Assembly (NCBI GenBank): GCA_029255685.2
Contig: CM055312.2
Coordinates: 6,658,649-6,722,648, forward strand
DNA from: Silene conica
Taxonomy: Eukaryota > Streptophyta > Magnoliopsida > Caryophyllales > Caryophyllaceae
DNA length: 64,000 bases
Reading direction: 5' to 3'
Shown here in pieces: positions 11,301 to 22,300 of this stretch. The notes under the pieces were generated by a model. The model searched no databases. It saw only the letters and a list, made by a program, of their open reading frames with translations, and had not been told where the DNA came from. The translations under genes and the position numbers were made by a program. Every line of letters starts with the position of its first letter. Positions within the stretch are counted from its first letter, which is position 1.

Positions 11301-13309
11301 AATTCTTTATCACTTTGCCATTCAAAAAGAATGAAGATATTAACCCGACAAAAGCAAGCCACATAGGGATGAACCCAGACCATTACACTCTTGCTCTTCA
11401 AGAAATTGACCAACTACAAAAAGAAAACCTCATTGAACCAACAACCTCACCATGGGCTTGTGAGGCGTTTTATGTCAATAAAAGAGCAGAACAGGTACGT
11501 GGAAAGTTGAGGTTAGTCATCAACTATCAACCTCTTAATCATTTCCTCACAGATGACAAATTCCCACTACCAAAAAGAGAAGTCCTTTTCCAAAAACTGC
11601 CTCAAGCACAAATATTCTCAAAGTTTGACCTTAAAGCAGGATTTTGGCAATTAGGAATTGAACCAGAAGAAAGACCAAAAACCGGTTTCTGTATTCCTGA
11701 CCGCCATTACCAATGGAAGGTTATGCCATTCGGATTAAAAACAGCCCCATCTTTATTCCAAAAAGCAATGATAAAGATTTTCAGACCAATTCTCCCAAAT
11801 GCCCTGGTTTACATAGATGATATTCTCTTATTTTCTATGGATGTTGACTCCCATTCCGCCTTATTATCAAAATTCCACGATATTATTCGGCAGTATGGGA
11901 TCATGCTCTCAGAGAAAAAGATGGTCATTGGAGAAACAAAAATTGATTTTCTTGGAATGCATATCTCCAAAGGTCAATACCACCTTCAACCTCACATTGC
12001 AACCCAGCTTGAAGAATTCCCAGACGAAAAACTCTCATACAAGCAAATTCAGCAATTTCTTGGGATTGTCAATTACATGGCAGATTTTATTCATGATCTT
12101 GCAAAGCACAGGTCAATCCTATCAGCCCAATTGAAGAAAGATGCTGTCCCATGGAGCCAGAAATGCACAGATACAGTAAGAGAGTTAAAGCGTATCACAA
12201 AAACTCTTCCAGCATTAACAATCCCATCAAAAGGAAGAAGAGTTTTACAAACTGATGCAAGTGACTGCTATTGGGGTGCTGTCCTACTTGAGGAAGATGA
12301 GAAAGGCAACAGGCAGATATGTGGTTATAAGAGTGGAGCTTTCAAAGAAGGAGAGAAACATTACCACTCCACTTACAAGGAGATTCTCGCAGTAAAGAGA
12401 GGCATTGAGAAATTTGAGTTTCACCTTATCGGCCAGCATTTTCTCATAGAAATGGACATGTCATCATTTCCAAAGATGCTGCAATTCAAACAAAAGACTC
12501 TCCCCCAAGCACAGCTGTTACGATGGGCTAGTTGGTTTTCTCAGTGGAAGTTTGAGGTCAAACACATTAAAGGGAAAGATAACTTTCTTCCAGACTTCCT
12601 ATCAAGAACTCAACGTCAAATTTCACCAATCATTCCTGTGATTTATATGATCACCCTTGCACAACCAGAGGAAGAACAAATGAGGTCTTTGGTAAGTCAT
12701 ATGCCCGCGGATCTGCAAGACAAACTTCTCCAAAGAGTTCTGAGAACCAAGGCCATTGAAACACTCCATAAACTCCTTATTCTGTATGTTCATAAATATG
12801 GGATAAGCCAAGGCCCTCTCCTTGGTTTACCTTACCATTCCCCATCTCCATTACCTACTACTATCCACCTAGATCCAAGACATTACAAAAAATTTCCTCC
12901 TGTAGCCTACCTCGTTCTCTGGTATCTTGCTGAACTTTATTCAATTGAAGTCCTCATGGAGAAAGGCCCTCTACTACAATACTTGGCAAAATGTCTCCTA
13001 ACCAGAAGAAAGCCACATTACAAATTACTATACAAATGGCTTACACTGTTTCAAGATCCCACGTGGTGGCAAGAAAATATCCGAAGAAAAGAAGGTCATA
13101 CGATGCTTATCACTTTCAAGACTACTACCTTCCAAATTCAAAAGGATGATGGCATTGAAATCAACCGCTGGAATGACGCACAAATTGTGGCAGGATATGG
13201 ACAGCCGTATATAATTAAAGATCGCATTCCAGGTTTAAAGATATACATCAAAGAGAATATATCCAACAGTGAAGAAAGTGACTCAGACAACAACAACACC
13301 TCCATGTGA
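8351..13309 (+). pseudogene. EPRV copy C: polyprotein lacking residues 1-272, protease motif changed
   Basis: Viral homology begins at GATATCAAC (8351), corresponding to codon 273, and runs without a break to the usual stop. The first residues of the open frame (8321-8350) come from the inverted neighbour. It lacks most of the movement domain. The aspartic protease motif reads D-I-G instead of D-T-G (codon ATT at 10886-10888), which should inactivate or cripple the enzyme. RT YIDD and the RNase H acidic residues are unchanged. The segment is an inverted insertion inside the D/B frame, and no promoter precedes it. Confidence 0.85.
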
Positions 13310-13853
13310 TCACCGCTCTCTTTTGGAGACAGGGGGAATAAAGGACATTACACTATATGTAAAAGTGAATAAAGGACACTACACCTATGTAAAGACAATA
13401 ATAATAAAGTAGAAACTTATGGATAGATATAGATTAAAAAAGGTGTAGTAGAGTGTAGTGTAGTAGTTAGAAGTAGTATGCAAACGTGTAAGTATAAAAC
13501 TAAGTAGTGTACAATAATAGAAATAGGTGTAGCTTGTTTATTAGACCAAACTTAGGCAATACTATAGCTTGCAACGTGTGTGATAGAATCTTAGCATGTA
13601 TGCTCTTGGAGCACTATAAATAGAAGAGCTTGGGAATGAACAAACCAAGCTAATTCACACCAAATCATACTTCTTCTATAATCCTCTTTACTCTTGTTCT
13701 TAAGTATATTTTCTCCTACAACAATCTTCAATATTCTTGTTATTGATAAACACCCTTTAATTAGTATAATTTCCATCTTATAATAAATTTGATCCTAATA
13801 AACCTCCTTTGTGGTTGTACTCACTATGTGTCCGTAAACTTGGTATCAGAGCC
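13310..13853 (+). promoter_or_regulatory. EPRV intergenic region of copy C, ending just past the PBS
   Basis: Carries the duplicated sequence after the stop, a TATA box (13615-13622), an AATAAA about 165 nt further on and the PBS (13841-13852). Viral colinearity ends one or two bases after the PBS and jumps to a fragment from codon ~275, sharing CC at the joint. The promoter points into the patchwork and then into antisense of segment D. Confidence 0.75.
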
Positions 13854-14098
13854 CCCTACAGTCCATAGATTCTAAAATCACAAAACAAAAAGACGTGACC
13901 ATTGAGATATTCTTTAAGAAGGAACCAAATGAAAAATCCTGTCCACCAATTTTCTAAAATAGGAAAAAGAAAAATAAAAAATCCTCCCAACAGATTCTTA
14001 AGGAAAGATATGAGTCGGGAGATCCGACTGTCGATCTTCTAGGGGAACCAACGGGAAAACCTTTTGAGTATTATGTACTATATCCAAGATCAGAAGAG
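13852..14098. repeat. Patchwork of short viral fragments joining C to D
   Basis: Three pieces: a plus-strand fragment of about 105 bp from codon ~275 onward (13852-13956, with a unique G-to-T in its GACGTG); a filler of about 11 bp resembling AAAATAGGAAA, normally located near the zinc-knuckle region; and a plus-strand fragment of about 135 bp from codon ~377 (to 14099). The last joint to the minus-strand segment D lies within an 8-base identity, AGAAGAGA (14092-14099). This pattern of templated filler and microhomology is typical of error-prone end joining. Confidence 0.75.
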
Positions 14099-16076
14099 AG
14101 GAGATGGGATTATGGTATTCCATCATGAATTGGGAGGCATTTTCTGGGCATTGTGTGGCTGGAGTTTCAGTTTGAGTTATTGTAGATGTTTTTTCTCCAT
14201 CACTTGTGGTGGATTGCCTCTTTTTTATTACATGTCTCTCTTCTAAAACTTTTGTCGGAAGGAACGACGATGCTCCAAAAGGATTTGATTCTGGAGATAA
14301 TATAGGAAGGGGTTGTGGATGTTTTTCAAGAGGACGTGTATAGACTGGATATGGGGTAAATATATCACAAGGCATTTCAGGTGGTGTTGTTGGTGGATTT
14401 TGTAAGGAAGAGAGTTGAGCTTTTAGTGATTTCAGTTCAGATTCTTTTTGGGAAATAAGTGGTGATACTCCAGAAACTGTCGTTGCAAGCTGCAAGAGTT
14501 CTTGATGTAATAAAGAGATTTTTTGATGTATCTCTTTTACAGCAAGATCCATGATTGTTACCTTTTTATCTAGCTGTTGCAATAAATTGTTTTGAGCTCG
14601 TGCATTTTCTGATTGCCAATTCAAGGTTGCTTCCGCTGCACTTATTTGCTTGGTCGAACCATCTGGATTTTTGGTGGTTGGATTTTTGATTTTCCAAGAG
14701 TGTTTGGTATTTTCTTCTTCCCATTCCGTTGGTGGAAAATTTGTATTTTGGGACGAGGATGGACCAAACATGAAACATGTAGGGATTTCTTTTGATGGGT
14801 TAGTAGTCTCTTCTGATCTTGGATATAGTACATAATACTCAAAAGGTTTTCCCGTTGGTTCCCCTAGAAGATCGACAGTCGGATCTCCCGACTCATATCT
14901 TTCCTTAAGAATCTGTTGGGAGGATTTTTTATTTTTCTTTTTCTTTTTTGGGTAATCCTCTTCATCTGAGTCCATCATGATACAATTGTCACATTCACAG
15001 ACATCAAAAAACTGATGGCCTGTCTCATCTCTGAACACGTATATTGGATCTCCAAGAGAGTTAAAAGATTGGATAGGAACATTAAGGTAACTCTCGTTTT
15101 GTTTCATTGGGATGAGGAGAGGAGTAATCATATTTATTTCGGTACAGAAAATTGGTGGACAGGATTTTTCATTTGGTTCCTTCTTAAAGAATATCTCAAT
15201 GGTCCCGTCTTTTTGTTTTGTGATTTTAGAATCTATGGACTGTAGGGGGGTGTTGATATCATGAATTTTTTCGTAGTGAGTGACCCAAGATTCTGGAAGA
15301 AGTTTGATAAGTTCCTTTTTTGGAATTTGTCTGGGGATATGGATACATGAAGGGCTGTGTTGTGATTCTAACTGGATGAATAAAGCATCTTCTGTATCTC
15401 TAGGAATACTGAGGTCCATTGCATGATTTTGGACCCTATATGCCATTTGATGATGTAATGTTGCGGCATATGTATTTCCTATTTGTGGGGTTCCAGTTAT
15501 TTGTAACTGGATATGGAGATTTTGAAGTATCTGTGGGTCCTCTAAAGCCATGTTGAAGTTTGGGAACAAGGTAATAAATACAGTACCTGCATTCAGGGTT
15601 GTTTGGATAGTTGCAATGCATGCATGCTGATATTCTCTGTACCTTGTATCCAGAAGGGCTATTCTTGCCACAACAGGAAGTCCTTTTCTTCCATGGAGTG
15701 TCAGTGCTAGACGTACTGCTCCATAGTGAAGGTGAGTATAGCCATTCATCCTCCAAGAACGAAGCATTGCTTCATTAAGACGGAGAGGAATCATTTGTTC
15801 TGCTTCTGTAGCAGGGACAAAATGTTGTTCTAGTTGAGAGGCTAGAATAATTTCTTTGGCTGTGTTTTTATGTGGACCAAGTATTTGTTTAATTACTTTA
15901 GGAAAGGAAGAGTTTGGTTTTGTGAAAGCCCTATAAGGGTTTAGTAAAGGAAGTTGAGTAATAGGAACCTTACTTTTTTCATCTACGTATTCTATTTCAT
16001 AAAGATAATCTACTTTACTAGCATTTGACTTACGAGAAGAAGAAGAAGGTGCTAAGATATTAGGAGTGTTTTCCAT
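14092..16076 (-). pseudogene. EPRV segment D: polyprotein residues 1 to ~660
   Basis: Starts at the normal ATG (16074-16076) and encodes the movement domain, Lys-rich patch and coiled coil, then leaves viral colinearity at 14092-14099. The remaining open codons to 13998 are antisense of the patchwork. The continuation of this ORF is segment B at 8348. The 7 bases AGAAGAG are present at both edges (8342-8348 and 14092-14098), like a short target duplication around insertion C. Confidence 0.85.
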
Positions 16077-16467
16077 ATTTTTGATATGAAATCAGTAACC
16101 ATAACAGAATGCCTTATCTCTTACCTTACCCTTAAAGATTCAAATTATAATGAATATTCCTCCTCTTTTATATGATATGGTATAGTATAAAGAGACTAAT
16201 TTTGGTGTACTTTAAGGTGCTAAACCGAGACAACATGTTATTTTAAACTTTCTGTCTCAAGGTACAAGCTTTAAAGAACATCATATTTATCTCTTTATAC
16301 TTGATTTCTCCTAGTATGAGATTTTCTGATGTGGAAGATCCACAAAGTGGCAACCACAGAGCATACTTCTCTATACTTAGGGTAGAGGGGATAACTCATT
16401 ATTATCTAAAACTTTTTAGGAAGATAAGAGCCAAAGCTTAGACTGCCATGGCTCTGATACCAAGTTT
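16077..16467 (-). promoter_or_regulatory. EPRV leader of segment D with PBS, without promoter
   Basis: The leader from the ATG back to the PBS (16451-16462) and five more bases (AAGTTT at 16462-16467). The TATA and poly(A) part is missing because insertion E begins here. One substitution (AAGGTG for AAAGTG, near 16216) marks this leader. With no TATA box upstream, D cannot be expressed from its own promoter. Confidence 0.7.
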
Positions 16468-16770
16468 TGTTTCATTGGGATGAGGAGAGGAGTAATCATA
16501 TTTATTTCGGTACAGAAAATTGGTGGACAGGATTTTTCATTTGGTTCCTTCTTAAAGAATATCTCAATGGTCCCGTCTTTTTGTTTTGTGATTTTAGAAT
16601 CTAGTATGAGATTTCCAAAAATAGGAAATGGAAAAATAAAAAATCCTCCCAACAGATTCTTAAGGAAAGATATGAGTCGGGAAATGGAAAAATAAAAAGA
16701 AGTGGAACAAAACCTTTCCCAAATTATCCAAAAATAGGAAATGGAAAAATAAAAAATGTTACACTATATG
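16464..16770. repeat. Patchwork of short viral fragments joining D to E
   Basis: First comes a minus-strand piece of about 135 bp from the region around codons 280-325, sharing GTTT with the leader end. Then, within about 170 bp, come short pieces from the leader (AGTATGAGATTT), the zinc-knuckle region (AAAAATAGGAAATGG, present three times near 16617, 16680 and 16733), the region around codon 380, the region around codon 957 and the post-stop repeat (TTACACTATATG). Sequence E then resumes at codon 436. The pieces are joined at A-rich identities. Confidence 0.75.
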
Positions 16771-19700
16771 TTTGGTCCATCCTCGTCCCAAAATACAAAT
16801 TTTCCACCAACGGAATGGGAAGAAGAAAATACCAAACACTCTTGGAAAATCAAAAATCCAACCACCAAAAATCCAGATAGTTCGACCAAGCAAATAAGTG
16901 CAACGGAAGCAACCTTGAATTGGCAATCAGAAAATGCACGAGCTCAAAACAATTTATTGCAACAGCTAGATAAAAAGGTAACAATCATGGATCTTGCTGT
17001 AAAAGAGATACATCAAAAAATCTCTTTATTACATCAAGAACTCTTGCAGCTTGCAACGACAGTTTCTGGAGTATCACCACTTATTTCCCAAAAAGAATAT
17101 GAACTGAAATCACTAAAAGCTCAACTCTCTTCCTTACAAAATCCACCAACAACACCACCTGAAATGCCTTGTGATATATTTACCCCATATCCAGTCTATA
17201 CACGTCCTCTTGAAAAACATCCACAACCCCTTCCTATATTATCTCCAGAATCAAATCCTTTTGGAGCATCGTCGTTCCTTCCGACAAAAGTTTTAGAAGA
17301 GAGACATGTAATAAAAAAGAGGCAATCCACCACAAGTGATGGAGAAAAAACATCTACAATAACTCAAACTGAAACTCCAGCCACACAATGCCCAGAAAAT
17401 GCCTCCCAATTCATGATGGAATACCATAATCCCATCTCCTCTCTTCTAACCAATCTAGCAAAACCCAAAACAAAAAAGCCTATACCTCAGAGCACAACAA
17501 ACGAGGTCTTAATGCCCGAATTTATGATGGCTGAACCTGCTTCAGTTGAAGAAGTAAGTGATACTGAAAACCCAATAGAGCAAGAACAACCTGAAACTCA
17601 TCCTCCACCCGGATGGAACCCAAAGGGTCAGGATATACCAGGTCATGGTTTCTCCTTCGACAATATTCCACCCTCAAAGTGGAGGGACAAGATCTATGAA
17701 ATGCATGCCTGGTGTACCGAACAACTCCTTTACCCTGGAGCCAGCCTTGCAACAGTAGTAGACAGGTTAGTCTCAAGATTTTATGGTCGCTTGCGCCAAT
17801 GGTGGATTAGTCTTGGAACTTATCGACAATTGCAAATTCGACAATCCTCCTCAGTTGACGCCTTCATTGGAAATATTCACAATGAATTTCTGGGTGCTTG
17901 GGATCACTACACAACTCAAGCAAGAGAAGAATTCCTGAGTATGAAATGTTGTTCATTTATGCGAAAAGATCTTGAACGACATTATGAAAGGATGTCCAAG
18001 CGGTTTTATGCTCTTGGAGGCATGGATGATGTAAATCTCAAACAAGCCTATCTAAACTCTCTTCCGGAGCCATTAGGAAATGAAACCGCTAGGCAATTCT
18101 CCCTCAAAAACATACCTTTGAGCAATGCTACACTGGGAGAACTTTACCAAACATCACTTGCAGCTCTTGAAAAACTATGTAACCATCAGAAGTTTTTTAA
18201 GCAATTGCAAGAACAAGGAAAGCTTCTCGGAAAAGCATGTGATCATCCAGAATTATCCATCAAGTGCAAGCCCCAGAAATGTGGATGTACGTCCTCAGAA
18301 GGAAGGAAACATAGGATGTACAAAAAGAAGTGGAACAAAACCTTTCCCAAATTATCCAAAAATAGGAAATGGAAATTTTTCAGAAAGAAAAAACAAAGAG
18401 GATTCAAAAAATCCGATAGATGCTATATCTGCAAGAAAAAAGGGCATTACGCAAAAGATTGCCTTGACAAGAAAAAGAGAAATAATCTTGTCGGATACTT
18501 AGCACAGATCGAAGATATTGATGATGCTGATATTGAATCCATTTTCTCCCTTGATGATGAGCCAACAGATGAAACCATTTTGGCAATGGGAATGGAGTTT
18601 GGAGAAAGTTCATCTGAAGATTCAGGCTCTGACAGCGACGAAGGTATTACTGACCAATTTGTTAGGTTTGATCTTTGTCCCATAGAAATCTGTGAAACAG
18701 AACCACAAAATAAGACCATTCCAACCTACCCTCTTCAGCCCTCTCCAAATGCAAAAATTTACATTTTCCCAAATAAATATGACAAACCCATACCTGTCAT
18801 TGCATATTTTGATACTGGTGCTGCATCCTCCATAATCAAACCAAGCATTCTTCCACCATCACATTGGGAACCATGTTCTGTAGCATTTAAGGCAGCAAAT
18901 GGTCAAGTTTTTTATATATCTCTCAAAAGTAAATTGGTCTACATTCAACTGTTTCCGGGTTACACCCTGAAAACTAAAGTATATGGGTCTGATCTTCCTG
19001 GAAAAGACTTTATACTTGGTTTTGATATTCTGCATAGTCTTAAAAGGGTATCATGGCATCCTAAGGGGCTGAAACACAAAAATCACTTATTACCATGGAC
19101 ATCAACCCCTCATTTATACTCTTATGAAGTTCTTCATCCCATAAGAGATGAGATAGCCAAAACCTCTTGTGCTGATTCCCACTCTGAATTTCTCACAAAA
19201 TGTTCTTCACCATTATGGCAAAATCCTGAATTCTTTATCACTTTGCCATTCAAAAAGAATGAAGATATTAACCCGACAAAAGCAAGCCACATAGGGATGA
19301 ACCCAGACCATTACACTCTTGCTCTTCAAGAAATTGACCAACTACAAAAAGAAAACCTCATTGAACCAACAACCTCACCATGGGCTTGTGAGGCGTTTTA
19401 TGTCAATAAAAGAGCAGAACAGGTACGTGGAAAGTTGAGGTTAGTCATCAACTATCAACCTCTTAATCATTTCCTCACAGATGACAAATTCCCACTACCA
19501 AAAAGAGAAGTCCTTTTCCAAAAACTGCCTCAAGCACAAATATTCTCAAAGTTTGACCTTAAAGCAGGATTTTGGCAATTAGGAATTGAACCAGAAGAAA
19601 GACCAAAAACCGGTTTCTGTATTCCTGACCGCCATTACCAATGGAAGGTTATGCCATTCGGATTAAAAACAGCCCCATCTTTATTCCAAAAAGCAATGAT

Positions 19701-21237
19701 AAAGATTTTCAGACCAATTCTCCCAAATGCCCTGGTTTACATAGATGATATTCTCTTATTTTCTATGGATGTTGACTCCCATTCCGCCTTATTATCAAAA
19801 TTCCACGATATTATTCGGCAGTATGGGATCATGCTCTCAGAGAAAAAGATGGTCATTGGAGAAACAAAAATTGATTTTCTTGGAATGCATATCTCCAAAG
19901 GTCAATACCACCTTCAACCTCACATTGCAACCCAGCTTGAAGAATTCCCAGACGAAAAACTCTCATACAAGCAAATTCAGCAATTTCTTGGGATTGTCAA
20001 TTACATGGCAGATTTTATTCATGATCTTGCAAAGCACAGGTCAATCCTATCAGCCCAATTGAAGAAAGATGCTGTCCCATGGAGCCAGAAATGCACAGAT
20101 ACAGTAAGAGAGTTAAAGCGTATCACAAAAACTCTTCCAGCATTAACAATCCCATCAAAAGGAAGAAGAGTTTTACAAACTGATGCAAGTGACTGCTATT
20201 GGGGTGCTGTCCTACTTGAGGAAGATGAGAAAGGCAACAGGCAGATATGTGGTTATAAGAGTGGAGCTTTCAAAGAAGGAGAGAAACATTACCACTCCAC
20301 TTACAAGGAGATTCTCGCAGTAAAGAGAGGCATTGAGAAATTTGAGTTTCACCTTATCGGCCAGCATTTTCTCATAGAAATGGACATGTCATCATTTCCA
20401 AAGATGCTGCAATTCAAACAAAAGACTCTCCCCCAAGCACAGCTGTTACGATGGGCTAGTTGGTTTTCTCAGTGGAAGTTTGAGGTCAAACACATTAAAG
20501 GGAAAGATAACTTTCTTCCAGACTTCCTATCAAGAACTCAACGTCAAATTTCACCAATCATTCCTGTGATTTATATGATCACCCTTGCACAACCAGAGGA
20601 AGAACAAATGAGGTCTTTGGTAAGTCATATGCCCGCGGATCTGCAAGACAAACTTCTCCAAAGAGTTCTGAGAACCAAGGCCATTGAAACACTCCATAAA
20701 CTCCTTATTCTGTATGTTCATAAATATGGGATAAGCCAAGGCCCTCTCCTTGGTTTACCTTACCATTCCCCATCTCCATTACCTACTACTATCCACCTAG
20801 ATCCAAGACATTACAAAAAATTTCCTCCTGTAGCCTACCTCGTTCTCTGGTATCTTGCTGAACTTTATTCAATTGAAGTCCTCATGGAGAAAGGCCCTCT
20901 ACTACAATACTTGGCAAAATGTCTCCTAACCAGAAGAAAGCCACATTACAAATTACTATACAAATGGCTTACACTGTTTCAAGATCCCACGTGGTGGCAA
21001 GAAAATATCCGAAGAAAAGAAGGTCATACGATGCTTATCACTTTCAAGACTACTACCTTCCAAATTCAAAAGGATGATGGCATTGAAATCAACCGCTGGA
21101 ATGACGCACAAATTGTGGCAGGATATGGACAGCCGTATATAATTAAAGATCGCATTCCAGGTTTAAAGATATACATCAAAGAGAATATATCCAACAGTGA
21201 AGAAAGTGACTCAGACAACAACAACACCTCCATGTGA
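16768..21237 (+). pseudogene. EPRV copy E: polyprotein lacking residues 1-435
   Basis: Colinear with the virus from codon 436 (ATG at 16768) to the normal stop. An open frame starts at 16756 within the patchwork. It keeps the coiled coil, coat protein, CCHC knuckle, DTG protease, YIDD RT and RNase H but has no movement domain. Private changes relative to the other copies include Gly to Ser, Ser to Tyr and Glu to Lys at three places in the first 650 codons. It shares an Ala-to-Thr variant near codon 482 with copies H and I. No viral promoter precedes it. Confidence 0.85.
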
Positions 21238-21768
21238 TCACCGCTCTCTTTTGGAGACAGGGGGAATAAAGGACATTACACTATATGTAAAAGTGAATAA
21301 AGGACACTACACCTATGTAAAGACAATAATAATAAAGTAGAAACTTATGGATAGATATAGATTAAAAAAGGTGTAGTAGAGTGTAGTGTAGTAGTTAGAA
21401 GTAGTATGCAAACGTGTAAGTATAAAACTAAGTAGTGTACAATAATAGAAATAGGTGTAGCTTGTTTATTAGACCAAACTTAGGCAATACTATAGCTTGC
21501 AACGTGTGTGATAGAATCTTAGCATGTATGCTCTTGGAGCACTATAAATAGAAGAGCTTGGGAATGAACAAACCAAGCTAATTCACACCAAATCATACTT
21601 CTTCTATAATCCTCTTTACTCTTGTTCTTAAGTATATTTTCTCCTACAACAATCTTCAATATTCTTGTTATTGATAAACACCCTTTAATTAGTATAATTT
21701 CCATCTTATAATAAATTTGATCCTAATAAACCTCCTTTGTGGTTGTACTCACTATGTGTCCGTAAACT
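21238..21768 (+). promoter_or_regulatory. EPRV intergenic region of copy E, ending exactly before the PBS
   Basis: Contains the post-stop duplicated sequence, the GTAGT-rich tract, a TATA box (21543-21550) and the AATAAA. The viral sequence stops at CGTAAACT, the base immediately before the PBS TGG, and meets its own inverted copy. The promoter therefore fires rightward into antisense of copy F. Confidence 0.8.
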
Positions 21769-22300
21769 AAGTTTACGGACACATAGTGAGTACAACCACA
21801 AAGGAGGTTTATTAGGATCAAATTTATTATAAGATGGAAATTATACTAATTAAAGGGTGTTTATCAATAACAAGAATATTGAAGATTGTTGTAGGAGAAA
21901 ATATACTTAAGAACAAGAGTAAAGAGGATTATAGAAGAAGTATGATTTGGTGTGAATTAGCTTGGTTTGTTCATTCCCAAGCTCTTCTATTTATAGTGCT
22001 CCAAGAGCATACATGCTAAGATTCTATCACACACGTTGCAAGCTATAGTATTGCCTAAGTTTGGTCTAATAAACAAGCTACACCTATTTCTATTATTGTA
22101 CACTACTTAGTTTTATACTTACACGTTTGCATACTACTTCTAACTACTACACTACACTCTACTACACCTTTTTTAATCTATATCTATCCATAAGTTTCTA
22201 CTTTATTATTATTGTCTTTACATAGGTGTAGTGTCCTTTATTCACTTTTACATATAGTGTAATGTCCTTTATTCCCCCTGTCTCCAAAAGAGAGCGGTGA
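21769..22300 (-). promoter_or_regulatory. EPRV intergenic region downstream of copy F
   Basis: Mirror image of 21238-21768, with a TATA box at 21988-21995 (minus strand). Its promoter fires leftward into antisense of copy E. The poly(A) signal of this region would serve transcripts of F. Confidence 0.75.
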
